Positions 33,894 to 42,274 of a stretch of DNA of 64,000 nt are shown piece by piece (position 1 is the stretch's first letter; each line of letters opens with the position of its first letter). Origin of the DNA: JAAOIF01 sp965217125 (lineage in GTDB: Bacteria > Pseudomonadota > Gammaproteobacteria > PS1 > Pseudothioglobaceae). Position numbers and translations under genes: made by a program. The stretch covers positions 1,178,001 to 1,242,000 of the forward strand of contig OZ244244.1 in assembly GCA_965217125.1 (NCBI GenBank), read 5' to 3'. The notes under the pieces were generated by a model. That model did no database searches. It was not told the origin of the DNA and worked only from the letters and a program-made list of their open reading frames with translations.

Positions 33894-34457
33894 ATGAAAA
33901 AAATTAGCATTTTTATTGATCAATTAGAACAAACAAGTATCGCTATTTGTTTGGCGATAATGGTGCTAATTACCTTTATCAATGTGATTGCCAGATATGT
34001 ATTTAGTAGTAGTATATTGTGGGGTGTAGAGATAACGGTGTTTTTATTTGCATGGCTGGTGTTTATGGGTATGTCGTATGGCATTAAAAATCATTTTCAC
34101 ATCGGTGTTGATATTATCATCGTTAAATTACCGCCTTTAGCAAGCAAAATTACCGCCTTAGTGGCGGTATTTTGTTGCTTGTTATTTGCGATAATTTTAT
34201 TGCTTAGTGCTTGGGAATATTGGTATCCATTTATTAATAAAAGAGCATTTTTAGAAACCCAAGACATTCCTATGCCTGATTTTCTAATGTTTTTATCAAC
34301 CTGGTTTAATGGGGGCGAAGCGTATGAAAAATTACCAAGATTTATTCCGTATCTAACCCTGCCTCTGGGTGCGGCATTGTTGGTTTTTCGTCTATTAGAA
34401 CAGGCTTGGCTGATTATAACCAATAAAAATTTATTATTGATTCAAAGCCACCAATAA
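33894..34457 (+). CDS. dctQ: TRAP transporter small permease
   Basis: 187 aa with four hydrophobic segments. The NVIARYVFSSSILWGVEITVF segment region and FMGMSYGIKNHFHIGVD are conserved in DctQ. It forms the inner-membrane complex with DctM. It lies 32 bp after dctP and 11 bp before dctM, in one operon. Confidence 0.92.
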   Translation: MKKISIFIDQLEQTSIAICLAIMVLITFINVIARYVFSSSILWGVEITVFLFAWLVFMGMSYGIKNHFHIGVDIIIVKLPPLASKITALVAVFCCLLFAIILLLSAWEYWYPFINKRAFLETQDIPMPDFLMFLSTWFNGGEAYEKLPRFIPYLTLPLGAALLVFRLLEQAWLIITNKNLLLIQSHQ

Positions 34458-34468
34458 TCAAATTTATT

Positions 34469-35830
34469 ATGAGCATTTTTTTATTGTTTTTATTCATTAT
34501 TTTGCTTATGTTTATTGGCGTGCCAATCGCCATATCTTTGGGTTTGTCCAGCATGTTGTTTTTATTGTTGTATTCAGATGCATCTTTAGCATCAATTGCA
34601 CAAACCTTATTTTCTGCCTTTGAAGGGCACTATACTCTATTAGCCATTCCCTTTTTTATCCTTGCCTCAACTTTTATGTCAACAGGTGGCGTGGCTAAAC
34701 GCATTATTCGCTTTGCCATCGCAACTGTCGGCTGGTTTAAAGGCGGTTTGGCAATGGCAAGCGTGCTGGCTTGTATGGTATTCGCTGCTTTATCTGGCTC
34801 GTCGCCTGCGACTGTGGTTGCAGTTGGGTCAATTGTGATAACGGCTATGGTGCGTGCTGGTTATAAAAAAGAGTTTGCAGCAGGTATTATCTGTAATGCT
34901 GGCACGCTTGGTATTCTGATTCCACCGTCTTTGGTAATGGTAGTTTACGCAGCAGCGACTGATGTGTCGGTAGGACGGATGTTTTTAGGCGGAGTTTTTC
35001 CAGGTCTTTTAATTGGTTTATTGTTGATGATAACCATTTATATTATTGCCCGCATTAAGAATTTACCAGCACAAAAATTTGTAGGTTTTGCCGAAGTTTT
35101 TTATGCTGCTAAAGATGCACTTTGGGGCTTATTGCTCATTGTGATTATTTTAGGTGGTATTTATGGTGGCATATTTACTCCAACTGAGGCTGCCTCAGTA
35201 GCAGCGGTGTATGCATTTTTGGTTGCTAATTTTGTTTATTGCGATATGGGTCCATTTGCCAATAAAAATAATCAACAAAATTTTTTAAGCAAAACTTTAA
35301 GCGTTTTTTGGCATAAGGATAACAAACAAGCACTCTTTGAATCAGGAAAACTAACGATTATGTTATTGTTTATCATTGCCAACGCACTACTACTAAAACA
35401 TGTGCTTACCGAAGAGCGCGTCCCGCAACTTATTACCGAATCATTGCTAAATTACGGCTTGGATGCTGTTGCTTTTTTGATTGTTATTAATCTGGTGTTG
35501 CTGATAGGCGGACAATTTATGGAGCCTTCAGGGCTGATTATTATAGTCGCACCTTTAGTGTTCCCAGTTGCTATCAAGCTGGGTATTGACCCAATTCACT
35601 TAGGCATTATGATGATTGTAAACTTAGAAATTGGCATGATTACCCCACCAGTGGGCTTAAATTTATTTGTTACCTCAGGTATAGCAAAAATGTCAATGAT
35701 TAACACTATAAAAGCAGTCAGCCCATGGCTAATTATTATGTTTTTATCACTTATTTTTATTACCTACATCCCCATTATCTCCACTTGGCTACCAACTTAC
35801 ATTATGGGAAACGAAATAATTTTAGAATAA
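34469..35830 (+). CDS. dctM: TRAP transporter large permease
   Basis: 453 aa, 12 or so membrane helices, the usual DctM length. GSSPATVVAVGSI, LGILIPPSLVMVVYA and GMITPPVGLNLFV are the conserved re-entrant/ion-site motifs of this Na+-driven permease. The last gene of dctPQM. About 20 bp after its stop lies a 41-bp fragment matching rhlE. Confidence 0.94.
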   Translation: MSIFLLFLFIILLMFIGVPIAISLGLSSMLFLLLYSDASLASIAQTLFSAFEGHYTLLAIPFFILASTFMSTGGVAKRIIRFAIATVGWFKGGLAMASVLACMVFAALSGSSPATVVAVGSIVITAMVRAGYKKEFAAGIICNAGTLGILIPPSLVMVVYAAATDVSVGRMFLGGVFPGLLIGLLLMITIYIIARIKNLPAQKFVGFAEVFYAAKDALWGLLLIVIILGGIYGGIFTPTEAASVAAVYAFLVANFVYCDMGPFANKNNQQNFLSKTLSVFWHKDNKQALFESGKLTIMLLFIIANALLLKHVLTEERVPQLITESLLNYGLDAVAFLIVINLVLLIGGQFMEPSGLIIIVAPLVFPVAIKLGIDPIHLGIMMIVNLEIGMITPPVGLNLFVTSGIAKMSMINTIKAVSPWLIIMFLSLIFITYIPIISTWLPTYIMGNEIILE

Positions 35831-35849
35831 CACAACCCCCAAAAACTTG

Positions 35850-35890
35850 ACATCCCTGCCCTGCAAAATCAACAAAATAGATTTTTCTTG
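35850..35890 (-). pseudogene. 41-bp fragment of rhlE
   Basis: acatccctgccctgcaaaat and the next 21 bases match 32000-32040 with two mismatches. On the minus strand it would encode part of the rhlE Q-motif region. It has no coding role here. Confidence 0.7.
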
Positions 35891-35943
35891 TTTGCTTTAA
35901 ATATTTGGCAAAGTATCTTTACCCCATTCTAATTATCTGTATT

Positions 35944-35977
35944 TTATGGTATATTAGTATGTTTACTAATAGTTAGA
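35944..35977 (+). promoter_or_regulatory. Conserved box upstream of the LRAT gene
   Basis: Matches 32761-32795 before dctP. It contains the perfect inverted repeat TATTAGTA-tgtt-TACTAATA and ends about 17 bp before the gene start. Operator, promoter or recombination site. Confidence 0.4.
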
Positions 35978-35994
35978 ATAAAATGGAGAACATC

Positions 35995-36480
35995 ATGTAT
36001 TCCGCAGGGACTGTATTAAAATTAGATTTTGGAACTTACTTCCATTACGGCATAGCTGATGGGTTAGGAAAAGTAATCCACAATTCAAAAAAGCATCTAA
36101 AGGTAACAAAAGAGTCTTACAAAGAATTCGCAGAAGGGAAAGAAATTTTAATAAGTGACATCAATAGCGAAAATCCTACACAGGCAGTCATAAATGCCAA
36201 TCACTATTTAGGTATGCCCTATCACCTTATAAAATCCAACTGTGAACATTTTGCTAGGCTAGTACATGGTTTGGAAGTAAAAAGCACTCAAATTCAGCAA
36301 CATTTATTGGTAGCATTGGGTACAGGCATGGCTCTCAAGTCAGACAATACTATTATAAAAGTAGCTGGTGGCACGGTAGCTCTAGCTAGCTTGCTAACGC
36401 CAACAGAAGAGAGTCCGTTTAAAAATGCAGCAATATTTGGTTTTATTGCGGCTGGCATAGCTCTACTTGCAAAAAGATAA
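35995..36480 (+). CDS. LRAT-domain (NlpC/P60-like) protein with hydrophobic C-terminus
   Basis: 161 aa from the ATG at 35995, chosen because GGAG lies 6-7 bp upstream; an in-frame ATG at 35983 overlaps that site. Residues 4-95 form an LRAT-type thiol acyltransferase/hydrolase core: H17 in TYFHYGIAD, H29, and catalytic C83 in KSNCEHFARL. The C-terminal third is hydrophobic (126-136, 146-158) and may anchor it. LRAT proteins transfer or remove acyl groups. An attC-like site follows its stop by 29 bp, so this looks like a gene cassette. Confidence 0.8.
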   Translation: MYSAGTVLKLDFGTYFHYGIADGLGKVIHNSKKHLKVTKESYKEFAEGKEILISDINSENPTQAVINANHYLGMPYHLIKSNCEHFARLVHGLEVKSTQIQQHLLVALGTGMALKSDNTIIKVAGGTVALASLLTPTEESPFKNAAIFGFIAAGIALLAKR

Positions 36481-36509
36481 GGGGACACAAACATTAATTA
36501 TTTAAAGAC

Positions 36510-36602
36510 ACCTAACAAAGCACTCCTACCCAAAAGGCACACTGAGCCGACCGCTCGTCGTGCCGTTTGGGCAAACGCGTCAGGTGAATTCAGGAGATAG
36601 GC
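36510..36602 (+). other. attC-like recombination site 1
   Basis: 93 bp starting ACCTAAC (R''-like) and ending in degenerate GATAGGC (R'-like, expected GTTRRRY). The centre folds into the imperfect stem CCCAAAAGGCAC/GTGCCGTTTGGG. It lies between two unrelated one-gene units, as integron attC sites do. Confidence 0.6.
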
Positions 36603-36625
36603 ACATAAATTGAAAGGTCAAATTA

Positions 36626-37285
36626 ATGGAAAAATTCTTAAAAGAAATACCAAAACATTTGCTAAAAAAGTCAGGCTCAGTTTTCTATTCTGGTCGTGAT
36701 GCTTTCTCTGGTTCAAAAGATTTGTATCTTTTAGGGCTTAATCCTGGAGGCTGTCCTGAATTGCAAAAATCTGAAACTGTTGGCTTACACACGCAAACTG
36801 TTATCGACTCTAAACCCAATGATTGGTCTGAATACAGAGATGAATCTTGGAATGGTATGTCGGCGGGTTCTTGTGGAATGCAACCCAGAGTTCTTTATCT
36901 TTTATCAGAGCTAGGCTTATCTGCGGGTCAAACTCCTGCAAGTAATGTTGTATTTTTGCGGTCAAGACGTGAAAGCACAATCGCTGAAAATATGAATCAT
37001 CTTATTAATGAATGTTGGAGTTTTCACGAAAAGGTTTTAGAAGAATTAACCCCAAAGGCGATTTTGTGTTTTGGTGGTAAGGCTGGCGAATTTGTGTGTA
37101 AGAAACTGGGCGCTAAAGAACAAATTGATGAATTTATTGAAGCTAATAATCGCAACTGGCATAGCCGTGCTTACAAAAATGACTCAGGAGTTAAGGTATT
37201 GGTTTTAACTCACCCTAGCATCGCAGATTGGACGGCACCAAAAACAGATCCTAGTGAAATGGTTAAACGAGTCATTAATTGTTAA
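36626..37285 (+). CDS. Uracil-DNA glycosylase-like protein
   Basis: 219 aa. DLYLLGLNPGGCPE (about 32-45) resembles motif A of the UDG superfamily, and VLVLTHPSIADW near residue 200 resembles the motif B HPS loop. The central part (KAILCFGGKAGEFV) is a Rossmann-like strand. Base excision of damaged DNA would be the family role, but the catalytic residue is not clear. It lies between attC-like sites 1 and 2, so it is probably a cassette gene. Confidence 0.65.
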   Translation: MEKFLKEIPKHLLKKSGSVFYSGRDAFSGSKDLYLLGLNPGGCPELQKSETVGLHTQTVIDSKPNDWSEYRDESWNGMSAGSCGMQPRVLYLLSELGLSAGQTPASNVVFLRSRRESTIAENMNHLINECWSFHEKVLEELTPKAILCFGGKAGEFVCKKLGAKEQIDEFIEANNRNWHSRAYKNDSGVKVLVLTHPSIADWTAPKTDPSEMVKRVINC

Positions 37286-37293
37286 GTAAATGT

Positions 37294-37340
37294 GCCTAAC
37301 AAATCACTCCAGCAACCGCTGGCTGAATTTCGGAGGCCAT
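37294..37340 (+). other. attC-like half site 2
   Basis: Starts GCCTAACAAATCACTCCAGC, a typical R''-L'' arm, 9 bp after the UDG-like stop, with the small hairpin CAGC-aacc-GCTG. It ends without an R' core near 37340, before the bolA 3' end, so it is truncated. Confidence 0.55.
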
Positions 37341-37369
37341 CATATAAAATAACAAAGTGTGGGGCAAAA

Positions 37370-37594
37370 TTACTCGGAAGGGGTGCGTGCTTTGATGGTT
37401 AATGCGTGTAACTCGCCGCTGTCGATATTTTCACGAACGGCGGCTAATACCATCTTTTGCCTGGCGAGTAATGACATGCCTTCAAAGACGGGGGAGACTA
37501 CTATCGTGCTGCAATTACAGCCATCGCCTTGCATGCTGACGGTTGCGTTTTTAATGCTGTTTTCTATTTTTTTTTGAACTTCATCTAAAGTCAT
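37370..37594 (-). CDS. BolA/IbaG family protein
   Basis: 74 aa. VQKKIENSIKNATVSMQGDG and LLARQKMVLAAVRENIDSGELHALTIKA match the BolA fold, with the conserved helix-strand ending in HALTIK. BolA proteins partner monothiol glutaredoxins in Fe-S trafficking. Sequence and short length favour the IbaG subgroup. It lies 3 bp downstream of the phosphate permease stop. Confidence 0.87.
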   Translation of the reverse strand: MTLDEVQKKIENSIKNATVSMQGDGCNCSTIVVSPVFEGMSLLARQKMVLAAVRENIDSGELHALTIKARTPSE

Positions 37595-37597
37595 AAT

Positions 37598-38878
37598 TTA
37601 CCCACCAAAAAAGCCTTTAAGTATAAAGAAAAATAAAATTGACATCAACGCACCTGCTGGCAAGGTAATTAACCAAGACAAAAATATTGTATTGATAACT
37701 CGCATATTAAGTGCGGCAACTCCTCTGGCAATGCCGACCCCTAATACCGCCCCTACCAGCACTTGTGTGGTGGATACTGGGATGCCGGTTGATGAGGCGA
37801 GCACAACTGTTGTAGCAGCTGCCAACTCAGCTGAAAATCCGCGTGATGGGGTAAGCTCGGTAATGCCTTTGCCTACTGTTTTCATTACTTTAAACCCAAA
37901 GGTAGCGAGTCCAAATACAATACCGCCGCCGCCAACTAATAATATCCATGCAGGTATGGCACTTTGTGCAACAATATCTCCTCCAGCCTGAACAATGCTA
38001 TACACGGCTGCTAATGGTCCGATCGCATTAGCCACATCGTTAGAACCGTGGGCGAATGCCATAGCAGCTGCGGTTATCACCATCAATACGGCAAATAACT
38101 TTTCCATATTTGCATAATGAAAACCCTTATTATCATTTGGGTTTGATGGAATACGGCTCATAATTACTTTTGCAATAATTACTGCGACCAAGCCAACGCC
38201 AAACGCAATCATTAGACTTAAAGAAGCATCATTGCTAATGTATTTAAGCGATTGGACATGCTTAACCCCTTTAAATAGTGTTACTAAAGCAATAATGAAG
38301 CCCACTAAAAATACATAAAACGGCAAATATTTTTTAGCATTATCAAAAGGATTATTGGTATCAATCACCAAAGTTTGTAGGCTTTTAAAGATAATAATCG
38401 CCAATGTGCCTGCTAACACGGGGGATGCGACCCAACTCATTACAATTTTAATAACTTTGCTCCAAGCAATAGCATCAAACCCTACACCGATTGCACCAAA
38501 ACCGACAATCGCGCCCACAATAGAATGAGTAGTTGATACCGGCCAGCCTAAGTTTGAGGCAATCATCAACCAAGTGCCTGCTGCTAAAAGTGAGGCGAGC
38601 ATACCATACACCAGCAAATGTGGCTTATCGGTAAACAGCGCTGCATCAAGAATGCCTTTACGAATGGTAGCAGTTACCTCGCCACCTGCTAAAAAAGCAC
38701 CAGCAAATTCAAAAATAATCGCGATAATAACCGCTTGTTTGATAGTAATTGCACCAGAACCAACAGAAGTGCCCATGGCATTTGCCACATCATTTGCACC
38801 CACGCCCCAGGCCATAAACAAGCCAAAACCAATTGCCAACATAATAAGAATATCGGCATTATTTGTAATAATTTCCAT
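37598..38878 (-). CDS. pit: Inorganic phosphate transporter, PiT family
   Basis: 426 aa, about ten membrane helices in two repeats. GANDVANAMGTSVGSGAIT (residues about 27-45) and AHGSNDVANAIGPLAAV are the duplicated PiT signatures that bind phosphate and cation. Low-affinity phosphate uptake coupled to Na+ or H+. It starts 8 bp after the DUF47 gene, its usual partner. Confidence 0.93.
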   Translation of the reverse strand: MEIITNNADILIMLAIGFGLFMAWGVGANDVANAMGTSVGSGAITIKQAVIIAIIFEFAGAFLAGGEVTATIRKGILDAALFTDKPHLLVYGMLASLLAAGTWLMIASNLGWPVSTTHSIVGAIVGFGAIGVGFDAIAWSKVIKIVMSWVASPVLAGTLAIIIFKSLQTLVIDTNNPFDNAKKYLPFYVFLVGFIIALVTLFKGVKHVQSLKYISNDASLSLMIAFGVGLVAVIIAKVIMSRIPSNPNDNKGFHYANMEKLFAVLMVITAAAMAFAHGSNDVANAIGPLAAVYSIVQAGGDIVAQSAIPAWILLVGGGGIVFGLATFGFKVMKTVGKGITELTPSRGFSAELAAATTVVLASSTGIPVSTTQVLVGAVLGVGIARGVAALNMRVINTIFLSWLITLPAGALMSILFFFILKGFFGG

Positions 38879-38886
38879 GCTATCTC

Positions 38887-39564
38887 TTATCTGGCAAGCA
38901 ATACTTCCAATCTGGAGCCGACTTTCTGTGCGGCATCAGCCAACTCCCCCAGCCATTCAACAGCACGATAATAAAACATCACATCAACGGGCGGCAGGCT
39001 GGCTTCTAATGGGAATAATTTGGCGCGAATTTCATGCTGAATTTTGTCAGATTTGCTTTCAAGTTCATTTACATCTTTAATAATAGAGCTAACCACTTTG
39101 CGCTCACGAGAGCCAAATGCGGTTTCTAACAACTCATCTAATTCATTAATGGCCTTGAGCGCTGTGGCAGAAGTTTTAATACAAACTTTGGTCAATTCGA
39201 TAATATCTTCAAATATTTCATCAGGCAATGTCATCTTACGATTTATCATCAAACCAGACACATCTTTAGCAATGTTGGCAATTGAATCTTGTATTAAGAG
39301 CAAATCAAGCAAATCTCGACGAGAAAACGGCATCATAAAAGTAGATGGCAAACTTAGGCGTAATTTCTTTTTCAATATATCAGCCTCGCCTTCTTTAGTG
39401 CCAATCTCGTCTTTAATATGCTCAGCTTTTTTCCAATCATGAGCATGGATAGCGACCATAAAAGGGCTTAACTCTGAAATGCACGAATGCACTCGCGCCA
39501 TATGCTGTTGCAACGGACTAATAGGTGATTTACCAAATAAGCCGTCAATGATATTTTTTGCCAT
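38887..39564 (-). CDS. DUF47 (PhoU-like) Pit accessory protein
   Basis: 225 aa, all helical, with PhoU-like acidic motifs (RRDLLDLLLIQDSIANIAKD). The family regularly pairs with PiT permeases and is thought to modulate them. The start MAKNIIDGLFGKSPISPLQQH is typical. First gene of the three-gene minus-strand unit with pit and the bolA-like gene. Confidence 0.9.
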   Translation of the reverse strand: MAKNIIDGLFGKSPISPLQQHMARVHSCISELSPFMVAIHAHDWKKAEHIKDEIGTKEGEADILKKKLRLSLPSTFMMPFSRRDLLDLLLIQDSIANIAKDVSGLMINRKMTLPDEIFEDIIELTKVCIKTSATALKAINELDELLETAFGSRERKVVSSIIKDVNELESKSDKIQHEIRAKLFPLEASLPPVDVMFYYRAVEWLGELADAAQKVGSRLEVLLAR

Positions 39565-39716
39565 ATTATTTTCCTTTTTTAGTTGTTTATTTTTCTGTAT
39601 TATTCAAGTGCAAATTTTCTATAAAAAAACCAATCTGTCAAGGTTTTTTTAAGTTTTTTATCACTTAATTAAACAGTTACAGTCTCAGAGGCATAATTTC
39701 TAATATAATAAGCACT

Positions 39717-40667
39717 ATGAATTTAAATTACCTTGATTTTGAACAACCGATTGCTGAACTTGAAGGCAAAATTCAAGCACTTTGCAATATTGAAGACAAA
39801 GCCGATATTGGCAAAGAAATGACGGCACTAAAGGCAAAAAGCAGCGCCTTGACTAAAAAAATATTTTCATCTTTAAGCGATTGGCAAATCTCACAATTGG
39901 CCAGACACCCTAACCGACTTTATACATTAGATTATATCGATAAGGTGTTTGATGAATTTACCGAGCTTCATGGCGACCGCGCTTATGCTGATGATGCTGC
40001 TATTATCGGCGGCATTGCCAAATTAGGCACTCAAGCACTTATGTTTATCGGGCAACAAAAAGGGCGCAGCACGGCAGACAAAGTGAAGCACAATTTTGGT
40101 ATGCCTCGACCTGAGGGTTACCGAAAAGCCTTGCGTTTAATGAAAATGGCACAGAAGTTTTCATTGCCGATTGTTACTTTTATTGATACTCCTGGTGCTT
40201 ATCCGGGCATTGGTGCAGAAGAGCGCGGTCAAAGTGAAGCCATTGCAAGAAACTTGTTCGAGATGTCCACTTTAGCAACGCCAATTATCTCGGTTGTTAT
40301 TGGCGAAGGTGGCTCGGGTGGTGCGTTGGCGATCGGTGTGGCTGATGTGATGATGATGTTTGAATACAGCATTTATTCAGTTATCTCTCCTGAGGGCTGT
40401 GCTTCTATTCTCTACAAAGATGTTAATAAAGCGAATGTTGCCGCTGAATCACTCAAACTCACCAGCACACATTTGAAAAAACAAGGTTTGATTGATATTA
40501 TTATCCCCGAGCCTTTGGGCGGCATCCACCGCAACCCTTATGAGGCGTGTGAATTACTCAAAAATACACTCACACAACAACTGCAAGCTATCAGTGAAAT
40601 AAGCATCAAACAATTACTTCAAACCAGACAAGAAAAACTCTTAGGTTTTGGAAAATTTAGAAAATAA
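39717..40667 (+). CDS. accA: Acetyl-CoA carboxylase carboxyltransferase, alpha subunit
   Basis: 316 aa. The N-terminus (MNLNYLDFEQPIAELEGKI) and the crotonase-like core (DTPGAYPGIGAEERGQSEAI, GEGGSGGALAIGV, VISPEGCASILYKD) are characteristic. With AccD it transfers the carboxyl from biotin to acetyl-CoA, giving malonyl-CoA. Its stop overlaps tilS by 20 bp. Confidence 0.97.
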   Translation: MNLNYLDFEQPIAELEGKIQALCNIEDKADIGKEMTALKAKSSALTKKIFSSLSDWQISQLARHPNRLYTLDYIDKVFDEFTELHGDRAYADDAAIIGGIAKLGTQALMFIGQQKGRSTADKVKHNFGMPRPEGYRKALRLMKMAQKFSLPIVTFIDTPGAYPGIGAEERGQSEAIARNLFEMSTLATPIISVVIGEGGSGGALAIGVADVMMMFEYSIYSVISPEGCASILYKDVNKANVAAESLKLTSTHLKKQGLIDIIIPEPLGGIHRNPYEACELLKNTLTQQLQAISEISIKQLLQTRQEKLLGFGKFRK

Positions 40668-41820
40668 AAACCTTTTTTTAAAGGATAAACACATTGTCCT
40701 AGCCCTGAGTGGCGGGATTGACTCGGTCGTTCTACTGCATTATCTGCACCAACATTATGCTAATAATCTTCGTGTAATTTATTGCAATCACCATTTATCG
40801 CAACACTGCGGTGAGTGGCATAAATTTTGTAAAAATTTATGCAGCAGCCTCAATATCAATTATACAAATATTGATATTCCCATAAAAAACAAGTCTAACA
40901 TTGAAGAAAATGCACGCCAAAAACGCTACTATGTATTAGCATCTAATTTAATGCCGGGCGAAGTGCTATGCACCGCACACCACCAAAACGACCAAGCTGA
41001 AACATTATTATTGCAACTTTTCCGCGGCAGTGGCATTGCTGGATTAGCGGCGATGCCACTCTTAAAACCTTTGGGCAAGGGCGTGCATTATCGCCCCTTG
41101 TTAGGCGTTGAAAAATCTAGCATTGTGGCGTATGCACAAGCACATAAATTGCGTTGGATTGAAGATGATAGCAATATTGATACCAATTTCCGCCGTAATT
41201 TTTTAAGATTAGAGATTATGCCAAAGCTTGAAACGGTCTATACAAATTTGGTCAAAATGCTTGCTCGTAGTGCCAAACATCAATCAGAATCCTTGCAACT
41301 GATGCAAGATTTGGCATTGATTGATATTAAAAATCATACGCTGATTAACAATAATCGCCTCAATGTTAGCCGCTTAATAAAACTTGAGGCACACCGAATT
41401 AAGAATATTATTAAATATCATTTAAGCATGCTGGGTTTGCTCGCGCCTTCGGCAAAAATAATGTGCCAAATAATTGATTTATTATCCGCCAAAAAAGATG
41501 CCAACCCTTTAGTAAGCTGGGGTCAATATCAAATTCGGCGTTATAAAGATGAATTATATTTTATTGACAAACAAACAAACTTGCAGCAGCCATTTTGTCC
41601 ATTTTATGTTGAATTACAGCAACTGCCTAATTTTTCCATTCGCTATCGCCGTGAGGGGCAACAGGTGAAATTAGCTGGCAAAAATCATTCTCAATCATTA
41701 AAAAAAGTATTGCAAGAAGCCGGCATCCCGCCATGGCAACGCAATACGCTGAGGATGTATTATATTGATGACGAGCTACGCGCAATGGAGTGCATTGGAA
41801 GAATGACACAGGCTGAATAA
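40648..41820 (+). CDS. tilS: tRNA(Ile)-lysidine synthetase
   Basis: 390 aa from TTG at 40648, the only standard start before the P-loop. LALSGGIDSVVLLHYL (SGGIDS at 21-26) is the PP-loop; CTAHHQNDQAETLLLQLFRG and RPLLGVEKSSI follow; the C-terminal domain reaches VKLAGKNHSQSLKKVLQE. It converts C34 to lysidine in the AUA-reading tRNA-Ile. The accA-tilS order with overlap is common in gammaproteobacteria. Its stop directly touches an attC-like half site. Confidence 0.94.
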   Translation: MENLENKNLFLKDKHIVLALSGGIDSVVLLHYLHQHYANNLRVIYCNHHLSQHCGEWHKFCKNLCSSLNINYTNIDIPIKNKSNIEENARQKRYYVLASNLMPGEVLCTAHHQNDQAETLLLQLFRGSGIAGLAAMPLLKPLGKGVHYRPLLGVEKSSIVAYAQAHKLRWIEDDSNIDTNFRRNFLRLEIMPKLETVYTNLVKMLARSAKHQSESLQLMQDLALIDIKNHTLINNNRLNVSRLIKLEAHRIKNIIKYHLSMLGLLAPSAKIMCQIIDLLSAKKDANPLVSWGQYQIRRYKDELYFIDKQTNLQQPFCPFYVELQQLPNFSIRYRREGQQVKLAGKNHSQSLKKVLQEAGIPPWQRNTLRMYYIDDELRAMECIGRMTQAE

Positions 41821-41847
41821 GCGGTCGGCTGTAATGATTTGTTAGAT
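41821..41847 (-). other. attC-like half site 3, at the tilS stop
   Basis: On the minus strand it reads ATCTAACAAATCATTACAGC and then CGACCGC up to the tilS stop. The core GTTAGAT is at 41841-41847 on the plus strand. The other half is missing. Confidence 0.5.
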
Positions 41848-41926
41848 ATGTGTTTTATGTTTATGCTGATACCATAAAATACTAAACAGAGTTGGATGGC
41901 ACCCTATCATTTCATCTCGTTTTGAA

Positions 41927-42000
41927 GCCTAACGCTAGAATTCACCTGCCGCGTTTACCAAAGGACACGCTGAGCGGTCAGGTGGAGTGCTTTGTTAGGT
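41927..42000 (-). other. attC-like recombination site 4 (complete)
   Basis: 74 bp from GCCTAAC (41927-41933) to GTTAGGT (41994-42000). Inner arms TTCACCTGCCGC and GCGGTCAGGTGGA pair with extra-helical bases around a short loop. This is the best attC candidate: both core sites fit R(Y)3AAC/GTT(R)3Y, and it has the right size and imperfect palindrome. Confidence 0.72.
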
Positions 42001-42100
42001 GTTGTTTATTTTCTTCTTTCTCTATTTTTTTAAAATATACCCAGATAATAACACCAGCACACAATGCTAAAATCATTGGCATCCATTCTATTAAAGTCAT
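41978..42100 (-). CDS. Small membrane ORF, 40 aa, in a cassette
   Basis: ATG at 42100 overlaps the stop of the upstream 48-aa ORF; it stops at 41978 inside attC-like site 4. The peptide has one hydrophobic helix (MILALCAGVIIWVYF) and a charged tail (KKIEKEENKQ); the last ten residues are encoded by the attC arm. The preceding cttta/ggaga-like RBS (aaaggagaaaaataatg) supports translation. Unknown function. Confidence 0.45.
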   Translation of the reverse strand: MTLIEWMPMILALCAGVIIWVYFKKIEKEENKQHLTKHST

Positions 42101-42246
42101 TATTTTTCTCCTTTATGAATCATAATAGCACCAACTATTTCCAAACCAATAAAAACACATGCAGATAAAATTAAAATAACAATATTATCTGTTGCTAACG
42201 CTTGATAACCATAATGTGCAAACTGGGAACCGCAGCCTGTCGCCAT
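42100..42246 (-). CDS. Small membrane ORF, 48 aa, in a cassette
   Basis: MATGCGSQFAHYGYQALATD leads into a hydrophobic helix (NIVILILSACVFIGLEIVGAI) and ends HKGEK. The start codon lies in sequence that belongs to attC-like site 5, so the true start may be an alternative codon further in. It precedes and overlaps the 40-aa ORF. No family recognised. Confidence 0.4.
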   Translation of the reverse strand: MATGCGSQFAHYGYQALATDNIVILILSACVFIGLEIVGAIMIHKGEK

Positions 42247-42274
42247 TACTCACGGCTGGAATGATTTGTTATGC
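42192..42274 (-). other. attC-like recombination site 5
   Basis: GTTATGC at 42268-42274 on the plus strand is a good core. The opposite core is imperfect (TGCTAAC at 42192-42198). Short arms CAGCC/GGCTG lie in between. On the minus strand it begins GCATAAC, and the GNAT stop codon TAA falls inside that core, as is common in cassettes. Confidence 0.5.

Noticed and set aside
41892..42125. 77-aa plus-strand ORF over the cassette junction
   Set aside because: It is antisense to the small membrane ORFs and made partly of the attC-like site; no RBS.
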